Source of the DNA: Serratia sp. PL17
GTDB lineage: Bacteria; Pseudomonadota; Gammaproteobacteria; Enterobacterales; Enterobacteriaceae
Direction of reading: 5' to 3'
Assembly: GCF_017832355.1 (NCBI RefSeq)
Contig: NZ_JAFIBY010000001.1
Location: 992,001 to 1,056,000, forward strand
Length of the DNA stretch: 64,000 nucleotides
Position 1 is the stretch's first letter. Each line of letters begins with the position of its first letter. This document shows, piece by piece, positions 19,300-27,376 of this stretch. A model generated the notes under the pieces. It saw only the letters and a list, made by a program, of their open reading frames with translations. It ran no database searches and was not told the origin of the DNA. A program made the translations under genes and the position numbers.

Positions 19300-20691
19300 T
19301 TACTGGTGAGCCAGTTCGACTTCGTCTTCGCTGTCCATAATGGACTTGTCAGTTTGCTTCATCAGCTGGCTGGTGATGGTACCGGCAGCCATAGAGCCGT
19401 TGACGTTCAGTGCGGTACGGCCCATGTCGATCAAGGGTTCAACCGAGATCAGCAGGGCAACCAGCGTAACTGGCAGGCCCATTGCCGGCAGCACGATCAG
19501 AGCGGCGAAGGTTGCGCCGCCACCCACACCGGCAACGCCGGCGGAGCTGATAGTGACGATCCCGACCAAGGTCGCAATCCACACCGGGTCCAGCGGGTTA
19601 ATACCGACGGTTGGGGCAACCATGACCGCCAGCATCGCCGGGTACAAGCCCGCGCAGCCATTCTGGCCAATGGTGGCACCGAACGAGGCCGAGAAGCTGG
19701 CAATGGATTCCGGCACGCCCAGACGACGGGTCTGCGCTTCCACGTTAAGTGGAATACTGGCGGCGCTGGAGCGGCTGGTAAAGGCGAAAGTGATGACCGG
19801 CCATACCTTGCGGAAGAACTTCAGCGGGTTAACACCGGTGAATGCCAACAGGGCAGCGTGCACCGCAAACATGATAGCCAGACCCAGATATGAGGCGACG
19901 ACGAAGCTACCCAGTTTGATGATGTCGTGGACGTTAGAGCCGGCGACCACTTTGGTCATCAGTGCCAATACGCCGTATGGAGTCAGTTTCATCACCAGAC
20001 GTACCAGTTTCATCACCCAAGCCTGCAGAGTATCGATCGCCACCAGCACGCGTTCGCCTTTAGGCTTGTCGTCTTTCAGCAGTTGCAGCGACGCCACGCC
20101 GAGGAAGGTAGCGAAGATCACCACGCTGATGATCGACGTTGGGCTGGCACCGGTCAGGTCGGCAAACGGGTTTTTAGGAATAAAGGACAACACCATCTGC
20201 GGTACGGTCAGGTCGGCCAGCTTGCCCACGTAGTTGCTTTGGATCGCTGACAGACGCGCGCTTTCTTGCGCCCCTTGCACCAGGCCTTCAGCAGTCAGGC
20301 CGAACAGGTTGGTCACCAGCACGCCCACCAGCGCTGAAATCAGCGTGGTGAACAATAGGGTACCGATAGTCAGGACGCTGATTTTCCCCAGGGAAGAGGC
20401 GTTATGCAGCTTGGCAACCGCGCTCAAAATAGAGGCGAATACCAGCGGCATCACAATCATTTGCAGCAGTTGCACATAGCCGTTGCCGACAATGTTGAAC
20501 CAGCTGATGGATTCTTTCAGTACCGGGTTGTCCGAGCCGTAGACCAGTTGCAGTGCCAGACCGAACACCACGCCCACGACCAGGCCGATCAGGACTTTTT
20601 TCGCCAGGCTCCATTGCTTGTGGCGGGTTTGCGCCAACAGCAAAAGAAGGGCGACAAAAATCACCACGTTAATAACGAGCGGAAGGTTCAT
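19300..20691 (-). CDS. tcyP: L-cystine symporter TcyP (YdjN)
   Basis: A 463-residue dicarboxylate/amino acid:cation symporter of the cystine-specific branch. About nine hydrophobic segments; the serine-rich hairpin ([17 protein letters not shown]) and the motifs [18 protein letters not shown] and [18 protein letters not shown] are diagnostic. TcyP is the sodium-independent cystine uptake system of E. coli, controlled by CysB. ATG 20691 gives exactly the E. coli length; the frame extends a further 16 codons upstream without support. The convergent phn operon shares its terminator. Confidence 0.95.
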   Translation of the reverse strand: MNLPLVINVVIFVALLLLLAQTRHKQWSLAKKVLIGLVVGVVFGLALQLVYGSDNPVLKESISWFNIVGNGYVQLLQMIVMPLVFASILSAVAKLHNASSLGKISVLTIGTLLFTTLISALVGVLVTNLFGLTAEGLVQGAQESARLSAIQSNYVGKLADLTVPQMVLSFIPKNPFADLTGASPTSIISVVIFATFLGVASLQLLKDDKPKGERVLVAIDTLQAWVMKLVRLVMKLTPYGVLALMTKVVAGSNVHDIIKLGSFVVASYLGLAIMFAVHAALLAFTGVNPLKFFRKVWPVITFAFTSRSSAASIPLNVEAQTRRLGVPESIASFSASFGATIGQNGCAGLYPAMLAVMVAPTVGINPLDPVWIATLVGIVTISSAGVAGVGGGATFAALIVLPAMGLPVTLVALLISVEPLIDMGRTALNVNGSMAAGTITSQLMKQTDKSIMDSEDEVELAHQ

Positions 20692-20873
20692 CCCCAATGT
20701 CTCCAATATTTTTCTTATATAAAAATGGCTATGCACCATGGCGTAGCAATACTAAATATCGTAACAGTTTGCGTGGTGGCTCACTTATATCCAAATGGAA
20801 TTTGATATAACTCCATGTGCTAATTTGTTTAATTAATGTGCTTTATGGGTGCTAAGTGGGCACTTTTATGTGA

Positions 20874-21422
20874 TCACAGTCTGATATTTTTTATCTGCTC
20901 AAAATATGACTGCACTGGGATGGTGCACCCGCCTTGCCAATAGATGGCGAAAGCCACCAGGCACAGACACAGGGCGCGCTCAAGTTGATTGCCTTTTTGA
21001 GAATTAAGCAGTGGCAAGCGAAAACGCCAACGGCAGGGCCAAAGTAAGGGGACTCCGGCAGGGGTGAGCATATCCGCCAGCAGGTGACTGAAGTAACCAA
21101 TAATCATGGCGTGCAGGACGTCGGCAGGGATGGGCCAGCTACGCGGTACATCGAGCTGGAACAACGCCATACCGCCAGCGATTGCCAGTAAGCTGTGGGT
21201 AAAGCCACGGTGGCCAAATGCGCGTGAAATTGGAATGGCAATCCAACGCAGGCGCTGACCCAGCACTGATTTGGGGTGATCGATATCGGGGAGTAACGAC
21301 GTCAGCAGCGCGGCAGGGATGATATGCCACCAGTCGCCGGTAGCAAGCGATGGTGTCACCTCGGCCTTCTTGGCGAAAATCGCGCAAGCGACAGAGAAAA
21401 TAAGATGCCCTTCCGCGGTCAT
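20874..21422 (-). CDS. ydjM: Inner-membrane protein YdjM (DUF457, putative metal-dependent hydrolase)
   Basis: A 182-residue membrane protein of the YdjM/YbcI family. Conserved metal-ligand-like motifs are visible at the cytoplasmic ends of helices: LLPDIDHPKSVLGQR, FGHRGFTHSLLAIAGG and YFSHLLADMLTPAGVPLLWP. In E. coli ydjM belongs to the SOS regulon, and a LexA-like box lies 22 bases upstream here. Biochemical activity is not established. Situated between tcyP and yniC as in E. coli. Confidence 0.9.
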   Translation of the reverse strand: MTAEGHLIFSVACAIFAKKAEVTPSLATGDWWHIIPAALLTSLLPDIDHPKSVLGQRLRWIAIPISRAFGHRGFTHSLLAIAGGMALFQLDVPRSWPIPADVLHAMIIGYFSHLLADMLTPAGVPLLWPCRWRFRLPLLNSQKGNQLERALCLCLVAFAIYWQGGCTIPVQSYFEQIKNIRL

Positions 21423-21443
21423 ACTGCTGTTCCGGCTGATAAA

Positions 21444-21459
21444 CTGTTAATTTATCCAG
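21444..21459 (-). promoter_or_regulatory. LexA-like SOS box upstream of ydjM
   Basis: On the minus strand CTGG-N8-ACAG (CTGGATAAATTAACAG) differs from CTGT-N8-ACAG at one of eight fixed positions, has the usual AT-rich core and is preceded by TA, 22 bases from the ydjM start. It fits the known LexA control of ydjM in E. coli. Confidence 0.65.
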
Positions 21460-21578
21460 TATATGGGAAAATTCCCAGTAGTGGAAGCAGTTACCCTGTA
21501 ACCAATTGTTTATTTTTCTCGGGTTTACAACGGCTTGTTACTTAAATGGCCAATCGTTGTGCACTTTTGCGACATTAA

Positions 21579-21662
21579 GGCGGTTGGTGAGGGAGAAAGC
21601 GCCGGACGCGAGCGTTCGGCTGCGTGGCAGTGACAACCTGCGCCAACCGCCCGGTGCTTTCT
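21579..21662. other. Structured intergenic element, candidate RNA
   Basis: A perfect 9-bp outer stem (GGCGGTTGG 21579-21587, CCAACCGCC 21643-21651) encloses an 8-bp hairpin (GCCGGACG, loop CGAG, CGTTCGGC, 21601-21620, one G-U pair). An overlapping alternative pairing exists between AGAAAGC (21594-21600) and GCTTTCT (21656-21662). It is GC-rich against an AT-rich gap, and neither strand carries a convincing protein. It could be a small RNA on either strand or part of the ydjM leader. I do not recognise it. Confidence 0.45.
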
Positions 21663-21785
21663 TGTTGCTCCAGCATAAGGAGGGTGGCACGGTAACTCAA
21701 TAAAAATGAAATAACGTTTTATTTATTTTATGACGGAGAGCAGGTTTTAGACATTGGCTTGCGGGTTAGGGGGGAAGATAGACAT

Positions 21786-21819
21786 CATGGCATCGGATTA
21801 AGATTAAACCGATGCCATG
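21786..21819 (-). terminator. Hairpin after yniC
   Basis: Perfect 11-bp stem CATGGCATCGG / CCGATGCCATG with a 12-base AT-rich loop, 4 bases past the yniC stop. No T-run follows on the minus strand, so termination is not certain. Confidence 0.55.
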
Positions 21820-21823
21820 CAGA

Positions 21824-22489
21824 TCAGGTCAGGTGGTTGGGTGTCAACTGTTCGAGGCTATCGAGTTTATGATCCGCTAATGCCCAGCGTGTATCGTGCC
21901 GGTATTCGTGCGCAGGGATCACGATTGAACGCATTCTCGCCGCTTTGGTGGCGATCATGCCGTTGAAGGAGTCCTCCAGAGTAATGCAGTGCAGCGGATC
22001 GCTGCCGAGGCGTTCGGCGGCGATCAGGTACACTTCCGGATGCGGTTTGCTATAAGGCAGATATTCGGCGGAGACCAGTTGGTCAAAGTAGCCGTCGAGA
22101 TCAAACATCTTCAGCACCTGCTGCTGCATATGCAGTGGCGAAGCGGAAGCCAGGCCGATATTCAGATCCAGACTGCGACACAGCTCCAGCGCTTGTTGTA
22201 CACCTGGCAGCAGAGGGCGTTTCTCGCGGACCAGCTCGATAGCGCGCTCGATAATGCGGCCGGAAACCTCTTCCTGTGAAACACCTTGCCACGGCATGGC
22301 CTGGTACCACATTTTCACCACCAGATCGATGCGCAGGCCCAGGGTATCTGGCAGCTTGTGACGGTCAGACAAATCCAACCCCAGTGCGCCAAAAATATCC
22401 AGCTCTGCCTGGAGCCACAGCGGTTCTGAATCGATCAATAAACCGTCCATATCAAAAATAGCGGTTTCAATACGTTGCGAATAGGCCAT
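21824..22489 (-). CDS. yniC: Hexitol phosphatase YniC (HxpB)
   Basis: A 221-residue HAD phosphatase. Motif I is AIFDMDGLLIDSEPLW (nucleophile and acid/base Asp near residue 13-15), motif II NIGLASASPLHM, lysine motif in PYSKPHPEVYL, and motif IV CITLEDSFNGMIA. E. coli YniC dephosphorylates sugar and hexitol phosphates, including 2-deoxyglucose-6-phosphate. The C1 cap lies between motifs I and II. Its upstream neighbour is the DUF308 fusion protein, which replaces the direct yniB-yniC neighbourhood of E. coli. Confidence 0.94.
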   Translation of the reverse strand: MAYSQRIETAIFDMDGLLIDSEPLWLQAELDIFGALGLDLSDRHKLPDTLGLRIDLVVKMWYQAMPWQGVSQEEVSGRIIERAIELVREKRPLLPGVQQALELCRSLDLNIGLASASPLHMQQQVLKMFDLDGYFDQLVSAEYLPYSKPHPEVYLIAAERLGSDPLHCITLEDSFNGMIATKAARMRSIVIPAHEYRHDTRWALADHKLDSLEQLTPNHLT

Positions 22490-22553
22490 TAGCGGTTAAC
22501 TCCTGCCGGCGCCGGTGAATGTGGCCAACACTTTACCATTGCCGGCGGGGAGA

Positions 22554-23840
22554 CTAAAACTTTTGCCTGCGCGGCCGAGCCTTGCCATACCGCAGAATAC
22601 GCCACATATCCTGCAGTTTTAGCCACCAGCGCTGGTGTTGACGTTCGGTAACCTGCTGCAGCATCCGCGCATAATCCAGCACCAATCCCGGTGTCCAGGT
22701 CATGCTTTCGCCACGGCTGCGCAGCACCGCCAACATCCACAGGTTAGGATCGAGTATCAGCAACAGGAAGCGACGCCACAGATGTTTATCACCCAGTACG
22801 CCTTCCAGTGCGCTGTCGAGCGCCAAAATGACCGTGGTGGAACAGTTACGACGGGTCAGATTGTAGGTGGCGTCTTGATGGTAGCGCTGCCAAAAAGCGC
22901 GTAGTGCGGTGGGATTAAAACGATGGAACTGAATTTTCTTGTCCGGTGGACACCAGGCTGCCACTTCCTGCTGCAAACCCGGCAGAAATCGGCCGTCGAC
23001 GTTGTTTTTCTCACCGGAATGCAGCAACTGGCGAAAATCTTGTGTGGACTGGCTGATATCGTTAAGCGGGTAGTGGCTGATATACACGTCCGGTGCCAGC
23101 GCCAAGGCTGCGTGGCCCGTGGAGATATTCCCGTTGCCGTCGACGGCTGCGATGTAACGATCAACGATGTAACGTCGCCGGGCATCTTTTGCTGAACCCA
23201 TCGGTGTCCAGATATACAGGGTGAGCAAGGCAATTTCATCTGTCCCCGTTAACGTGGGGGGCTCCGGCGTTGGGTTCTGATTCAACGCAAAGCTCCCTAA
23301 CTGCCGGGCAATGCGCAACAGCGCCCAACCGGAAAGCAGAATCATCACGCCGAGGCAAAAAGGCACCGTCATTCGGTGCGGCACCGGCCAGCCGACAAAG
23401 ATCATCAACGAAAGCAGAATTTCGCCGCTGCCTGCCAGTGCAACCAGTTTCCAGCGGCTGTGTTGGATCACCGTAGATGAGGCGATGCGAACTGCGCCGT
23501 CGAGCAATAACGCGCTACCGAATACCAGCGTGGCGACAATGTTATCGTCGGCGGGTACGTCGAGCACCAAGAAGGCCAAAAACAAGAAGCCGAGCCCTTT
23601 CAACAATACCGGGCGGCTTGCGGAGGAGCCAATCACCAGCGCGGCGGAAATGGCCACCAGCCCCTCGAGCGCCAACAGCACGGCCAGCGCATCCAATGCC
23701 AGAACGGAGCGGCCGTCCTGCAAAACGTCGAACAGCATAAGTGCACCGATGGCTACCCATACCCAGCCAAACAACATCAGCAAGCGTCGCTGGCTGTGCA
23801 ATGCCTTCGCACCCAGCAATAAGATTATCAGTCGAATCAT
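22554..23840 (-). CDS. HdeD-like (DUF308) membrane protein fused to a permuted papain-like domain
   Basis: A 428-residue protein with two parts. Residues 1-185 contain about six membrane segments in the repeated pattern of HdeD/DUF308 proteins (LFGWVWVAIGALMLFDVL, LVFGSALLLDGAVRIASS, IFVGWPVPHRMTVPFCLGV). After a proline-rich linker (about 188-197), residues 200-428 are soluble and contain STGHAALAL (His243) and, 90 residues later, RRNCSTTVILALDSALEG (Cys333 at a helix start). His-before-Cys order with an asparagine-cysteine helix cap resembles permuted NlpC/P60-type hydrolases; this is my inference and no activity is known. ATG 23840 is the only good start. It lies between yniC and yniB, divergent from yniB. 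Confidence 0.75.
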   Translation of the reverse strand: MIRLIILLLGAKALHSQRRLLMLFGWVWVAIGALMLFDVLQDGRSVLALDALAVLLALEGLVAISAALVIGSSASRPVLLKGLGFLFLAFLVLDVPADDNIVATLVFGSALLLDGAVRIASSTVIQHSRWKLVALAGSGEILLSLMIFVGWPVPHRMTVPFCLGVMILLSGWALLRIARQLGSFALNQNPTPEPPTLTGTDEIALLTLYIWTPMGSAKDARRRYIVDRYIAAVDGNGNISTGHAALALAPDVYISHYPLNDISQSTQDFRQLLHSGEKNNVDGRFLPGLQQEVAAWCPPDKKIQFHRFNPTALRAFWQRYHQDATYNLTRRNCSTTVILALDSALEGVLGDKHLWRRFLLLILDPNLWMLAVLRSRGESMTWTPGLVLDYARMLQQVTERQHQRWWLKLQDMWRILRYGKARPRRQKF

Positions 23841-24034
23841 GCAGACTCCTGTCGAGACGAACTTATTTAACTATATAACGATTAATGGTAACGAGCGGTC
23901 GCTATTGATCTGTCGACTTTGGATGATCCCGGCTACGCTTGTAGCACAGTAACGCTGAAGAAAACGATGGGCGAGCTTCAGTAACTACAGGTAGACTTAA
24001 GCAATTACGATTACGTCACTTACAAGGGGAACAC

Positions 24035-24595
24035 ATGACGTATCAACAGGCTGGGCGGATTGCCATTATAAAACGTATTCTTGGTTGGGTGGTTTTCATC
24101 CCTGCATTGCTGTCGACGCTGATCTCTATGTTGATGTTTGTGTATCAGCACAGTGAAAAGACGGCAGGCATTAATGCGGTGATGCTGGATTTCGTTCACG
24201 TAATGGTAGATATGGTGCGCTTCAATACGCCGTTTCTGAATATCTTTTGGTATAACTCGCCGGTGCCTGACGTAGAAAAAAGCCTGTTTAGCGGTGCTAA
24301 TCTGATGTTCATCATCATTTATATTCTGATTTTTGTCGGGCTGGCACTCCAGGCTTCGGGCGCGCGCATGTCACGTCAGGTGAAATTTATTCGCGAAGGG
24401 TTGGAGGATCAAATGATCCTTGAGCAGGCCAAGGGGAGTGAAGGTCATACGCGTGCGCAGTTGGAAGAACGAATTACGCTGCCGCATCACACCATCTTGC
24501 TGCAATACTTCCCGCTGTACATTTTGCCGGTAGTGATTGCCGTGATCGCCTGGTTTGTGATCAAGTTGCTTGGCCAGTTGGCTGGCGCGGCTTGA
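24035..24595 (+). CDS. yniB: YniB family inner-membrane protein
   Basis: A 186-residue membrane protein matching E. coli YniB. Hydrophobic segments at about residues 15-37 (GWVVFIPALLSTLISMLMFV), 88-107 (NLMFIIIYILIFVGLALQ) and 157-178 (YILPVVIAVIAWFVIKLL); between the last two lies a charged cytoplasmic stretch. Function unknown. AGGGGAAC precedes ATG 24035. Convergent with yniA, sharing a terminator. Confidence 0.9.
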   Translation: MTYQQAGRIAIIKRILGWVVFIPALLSTLISMLMFVYQHSEKTAGINAVMLDFVHVMVDMVRFNTPFLNIFWYNSPVPDVEKSLFSGANLMFIIIYILIFVGLALQASGARMSRQVKFIREGLEDQMILEQAKGSEGHTRAQLEERITLPHHTILLQYFPLYILPVVIAVIAWFVIKLLGQLAGAA

Positions 24596-24607
24596 TGTCA
24601 GATAAAG

Positions 24608-24634
24608 GCAAGGCGCTGCGTTCAGCGCCTTGAT
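24608..24634. terminator. Shared terminator of yniB and yniA
   Basis: Perfect 10-bp stem CAAGGCGCTG / CAGCGCCTTG, loop CGTT, followed by ATTTTA on the plus strand and located between two converging stops. Confidence 0.75.
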
Positions 24635-24635
24635 T

Positions 24636-25505
24636 TTACTGTTGTTCAGGATGTAACAATGCGTCCACAGCACGCTGAGCCTTGACGAGGTGTTGCCCAC
24701 CAAACAGGTTGCTACGGTTAAGCAGATAATACAGCTGATACAGCGGCTGACGTTCGATAAAACCACTCTCTAAAGGCCATACGCTCTGGTAACCGTCATA
24801 AATCTGCGGTGGCAATTCCGGATATAACGGCAGCATCGCTAAATCGCATTCTCTGTCTCCCCAATAACAGGCCGGATCAAACAGCAGTGGGCCCTCAGCG
24901 GTCATGGCGCAGTTGGCTGGCCACAGATCGCCATGCAGCAGAGAAGGTTGCGGCTGATGGTGTTGGAGATGCAGATAGACGATGTCGACAATTTCATCAA
25001 TATCCCCAAAGGTCATGCCTTTTTCCGCGGCCATCTGTAACTGCCAGCCGATGCGTTGCTCGGCAAAAAACTCTGACCAGCGACGCTGCCAGGCGTTGGG
25101 CTGTGGCGTGGTGGACAGATCGTTATCGAAGTCGAGGCCAAACTGCGGCTGTTCACTCCATTTATGCAGATACGCCAGCTGTTGGCCGAGACAATAAGCG
25201 CCGTGGGCGTCAAGGGGTTTCAGGGGGTGGTATTCCAGCAGGAGGAAACTGTAGTCGCGATCGCTACCAACGCCGTACACCTCGGGGACCCGCACGGTTT
25301 TACTGCGTGCCAGTAACGCCAATTGATCGGCTTCAGCCGTAAAGATGGGGAGCAGTTCCCGAGCGTCGCATTTGACAAACACCTGCTTGTCACCGTAACT
25401 CACGCGCCATGCAGGGTGAATATCGCCCCCGGGCAGTTCGATTCTTTCGCGGATTTCTGCGCTGCCAAGATGTTCACTTAACAGACGACTAACGGCTTGC
25501 CACAT
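24636..25505 (-). CDS. yniA: Fructosamine-3-kinase-like protein YniA
   Basis: A 289-residue aminoglycoside-phosphotransferase-fold kinase of the fructosamine kinase family. LPGGDIHPAWRVSY and KQVFVKCD (ATP-binding lysine) are the N-lobe; the catalytic loop is SLLHGDLWPANCAM and the metal site FDPACYWGDRECDLAM. The family phosphorylates ketosamine adducts on proteins, allowing deglycation. ATG 25505 aligns with E. coli (MWQAVSRLLSE); eleven further in-frame codons upstream are ignored. The gene end is intact; the duplicated block begins 38 bases before its start. Confidence 0.94.
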   Translation of the reverse strand: MWQAVSRLLSEHLGSAEIRERIELPGGDIHPAWRVSYGDKQVFVKCDARELLPIFTAEADQLALLARSKTVRVPEVYGVGSDRDYSFLLLEYHPLKPLDAHGAYCLGQQLAYLHKWSEQPQFGLDFDNDLSTTPQPNAWQRRWSEFFAEQRIGWQLQMAAEKGMTFGDIDEIVDIVYLHLQHHQPQPSLLHGDLWPANCAMTAEGPLLFDPACYWGDRECDLAMLPLYPELPPQIYDGYQSVWPLESGFIERQPLYQLYYLLNRSNLFGGQHLVKAQRAVDALLHPEQQ

Positions 25506-25543
25506 GGTACACCCCCTCTGTGCTGCCTGCGAATTCATTAGGT

Positions 25544-25815
25544 TAGCGTCTTTAGCCTTGTGAAAACACGACCTGGCGCACAGCTGGCACCAACAATCGG
25601 CGATTTTCTCGCCACTCGCGTTTGCTCAAAGTATATACGCTATTGATTAATTTAAGTACTGTGCATGTTGCAACTTGGTGGTATGGGGGTAATGTTTAGT
25701 AGGCTGATTGCACATGTCGCGACAGTAGAAACCTTTAATGGCCTTCATTATCAATGAGATGAGAGGAAATGGAGCAAAATCAGCAATGGCAACGCGGTAA
25801 CTGTTTGATCACCAG
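25544..25815 (+). repeat. Long direct repeat, left copy
   Basis: 25544-25798 matches 27105-27359 without a gap (constant offset of 1561), with two differences noticed (C/T near 25614 and T/C near 25664), and patchy identity goes on to TGATCACCAG ending at 25815 / 27376. The repeat holds the whole upstream region shared by yniA and the GNAT gene plus the first codons of the latter. It was probably created when the intervening gene was inserted. Confidence 0.95.
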
Positions 25816-25888
25816 CAACATAAATGCGAGATACGCATTTATGTTGCTGGAAGATATCCTGAGCAATGAGTCAAACGATCGCATTTAA
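25769..25888 (+). pseudogene. Truncated duplicate of the GNAT acetyltransferase start
   Basis: In the left repeat copy the acetyltransferase start MEQNQQWQRG is repeated exactly and continues NCLITS, parallel to EYLITS in the intact gene at 27330. Homology then ends at a palindrome and the frame runs into unrelated sequence, stopping at 25886-25888 after 39 codons. It keeps the full upstream region, so it may still be transcribed and translated into a short chimeric peptide. Best read as a duplication scar. Confidence 0.85.
25812..25850. repeat. 17-bp perfect palindrome at the repeat/insert junction
   Basis: CCAGCAACATAAATGCG and its exact reverse complement are separated by AGATA. The left arm begins with CCAG, the last four bases shared with the right repeat copy, so the palindrome straddles the junction. 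No T-run follows. It could be a fold-back rearrangement scar, a recombination site or a hairpin. Confidence 0.85.
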
Positions 25889-26118
25889 ACAATGCGTTAT
25901 CTCTTTAATGCTCGCTCCTATTCCACGACTTCTATAACGCCATGTGGCTTTTCACTTTTAATTAAGGTGATTTGTTAATTTCGAGTCATTAAGTATTGCT
26001 ACACCTATACGTGATTGGTTATCAATGGCACAACATAGATGGCATTTTTTTATGTTCGTAAAGTAATACCATCATAGAGCGATATTTAGATGCTGTTATT
26101 GTTTTCTAAGGAGAAAGT

Positions 26119-27084
26119 ATGAAATTCAAACGTGTTTATCTGATTTGGTTGATGGTTTTTTTATCATGGTCTGCGTCAGCAAATGATAATGTTAAATATT
26201 ATGGTTATGATTGGTTGGATTTTTATGATGTTAGTAATCCATCTTTTAGTGCTACTGACGCGTTTAATTCGATCTATGGAGCAGGGTATAGTGCAACAAA
26301 CCTTAATGTTGTTCATTCAATTAAAAACTTAAACTTGCCAATTTGCGCGAATGGAATGTGTGCGCTTAACATTCAAGCTGGTTCAGGTGTAACGGCTGGT
26401 TCACCATTTGTGGATATCTGCCCTGGGGCAGCCTCTAACAGTGAGTGTCAGGCTGCTGGTTCATGGAAAAATATCTGGAAAATAATTCAGGATATCAGTA
26501 CTGCCAAAAATAAGCCCTCGGCTATTTATTTCATTGATGAACCTTTTGATGTGCCTGCATTACAGACAAACAAAATCTATGATGCATACCAATATTCCAG
26601 CTATGTTTGTACAGTAAGGCAGGCCATGAAAAACCATGGGCTTTCGATACCTATTTATACGATACTTTCATATCGTCACTCACAAGTTCCAGCATATCTC
26701 AATGAAATACAGAATGGAGCACCAGCGTCAGCCTGTCCGCTTGCAGACAAAAGTTCACCTGATTGGGTGGGTGTTGATAACTATGATTGGTCGCTATCTG
26801 ATATGTGGGAAACATATAATCGTGTCGCACCTCAATCTAATAAAGAAAGCCCAAAGTGGGTATTGGTCCCGCCCTCAACGGCATCATTAGGTATGAACGA
26901 TGAGAAACTATTCTCACAAATAAAGTTATATCGAGATTTTATCGGCCAATATCCTAATGCGCCTGTTGTTTATGTAATGAACTGGAGATTTGATCGAGAT
27001 GTGACAGAGAAACGTGAAGTTTATAAGAAATCGACGGCGGTACTTTCTTGTATGGCCAACTCCATTGTTCTGAGGCTGAAATAG
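26119..27084 (+). CDS. Secreted protein of unknown function, possible glycosidase fold
   Basis: A 321-residue protein with a clear signal peptide (MKFKRVYLIWLMVFLSWSASA) and at least six cysteines in the mature part (76, 81, 101, 110, 164, 206), suggesting disulfides outside the cytoplasm. Motifs such as AIYFIDEPFD (acidic pair at 140-141), IPIYTILSY, SPDWVGVDNYDW and VVYVMNWRFD resemble strand ends of a TIM-barrel glycoside hydrolase, but I cannot name a family. A strong AAGGAG lies before the ATG. The gene is visibly more AT-rich than its neighbours and stands alone between two copies of a 255-base repeat, which points to acquisition. The leader 25889-26118 is AT-rich with nothing else identifiable. 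Confidence 0.7.
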   Translation: MKFKRVYLIWLMVFLSWSASANDNVKYYGYDWLDFYDVSNPSFSATDAFNSIYGAGYSATNLNVVHSIKNLNLPICANGMCALNIQAGSGVTAGSPFVDICPGAASNSECQAAGSWKNIWKIIQDISTAKNKPSAIYFIDEPFDVPALQTNKIYDAYQYSSYVCTVRQAMKNHGLSIPIYTILSYRHSQVPAYLNEIQNGAPASACPLADKSSPDWVGVDNYDWSLSDMWETYNRVAPQSNKESPKWVLVPPSTASLGMNDEKLFSQIKLYRDFIGQYPNAPVVYVMNWRFDRDVTEKREVYKKSTAVLSCMANSIVLRLK

Positions 27085-27104
27085 AGAATCGGATGGTGCC
27101 TTGC

Positions 27105-27376
27105 TAGCGTCTTTAGCCTTGTGAAAACACGACCTGGCGCACAGCTGGCACCAACAATCGGCGATTTTCTCGCCACCCGCGTTTGCTCAAAGTATATACG
27201 CTATTGATTAATTTAAGCACTGTGCATGTTGCAACTTGGTGGTATGGGGGTAATGTTTAGTAGGCTGATTGCACATGTCGCGACAGTAGAAACCTTTAAT
27301 GGCCTTCATTATCAATGAGATGAGAGGAAATGGAGCAAAATCAGCAATGGCAACGCGGTGAATACCTGATCACCAG
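27105..27376 (+). repeat. Long direct repeat, right copy
   Basis: Partner of the copy at 25544-25815. This copy leads into the intact GNAT acetyltransferase, so it is likely to mark the original upstream region of that gene, while the left copy still serves yniA. Confidence 0.95.

Noticed and set aside
20869-20878. TGTGATCACA palindrome resembling a CRP site
   Set aside because: It lacks the 6-base spacer of a CRP site and overlaps the ydjM stop codon; probably chance.
21506-21703. 65-codon plus-strand frame across the structured element
   Set aside because: It runs through both stems, has no ribosome binding site and no domain; the base pairing is better explained as RNA structure.
21660-21705. 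AGGGTGGCACGG, reminiscent of the T-box antiterminator motif
   Set aside because: T-box riboswitches belong to Gram-positive aminoacyl-tRNA and amino acid genes; there is no terminator or such gene downstream, so the likeness is taken as chance.
25544-27376. Reading the repeated block as an insertion sequence or transposon
   Set aside because: The repeats are direct, 255 bases long and consist of host promoter sequence; there is no transposase, no terminal inverted repeat and no short target duplication.
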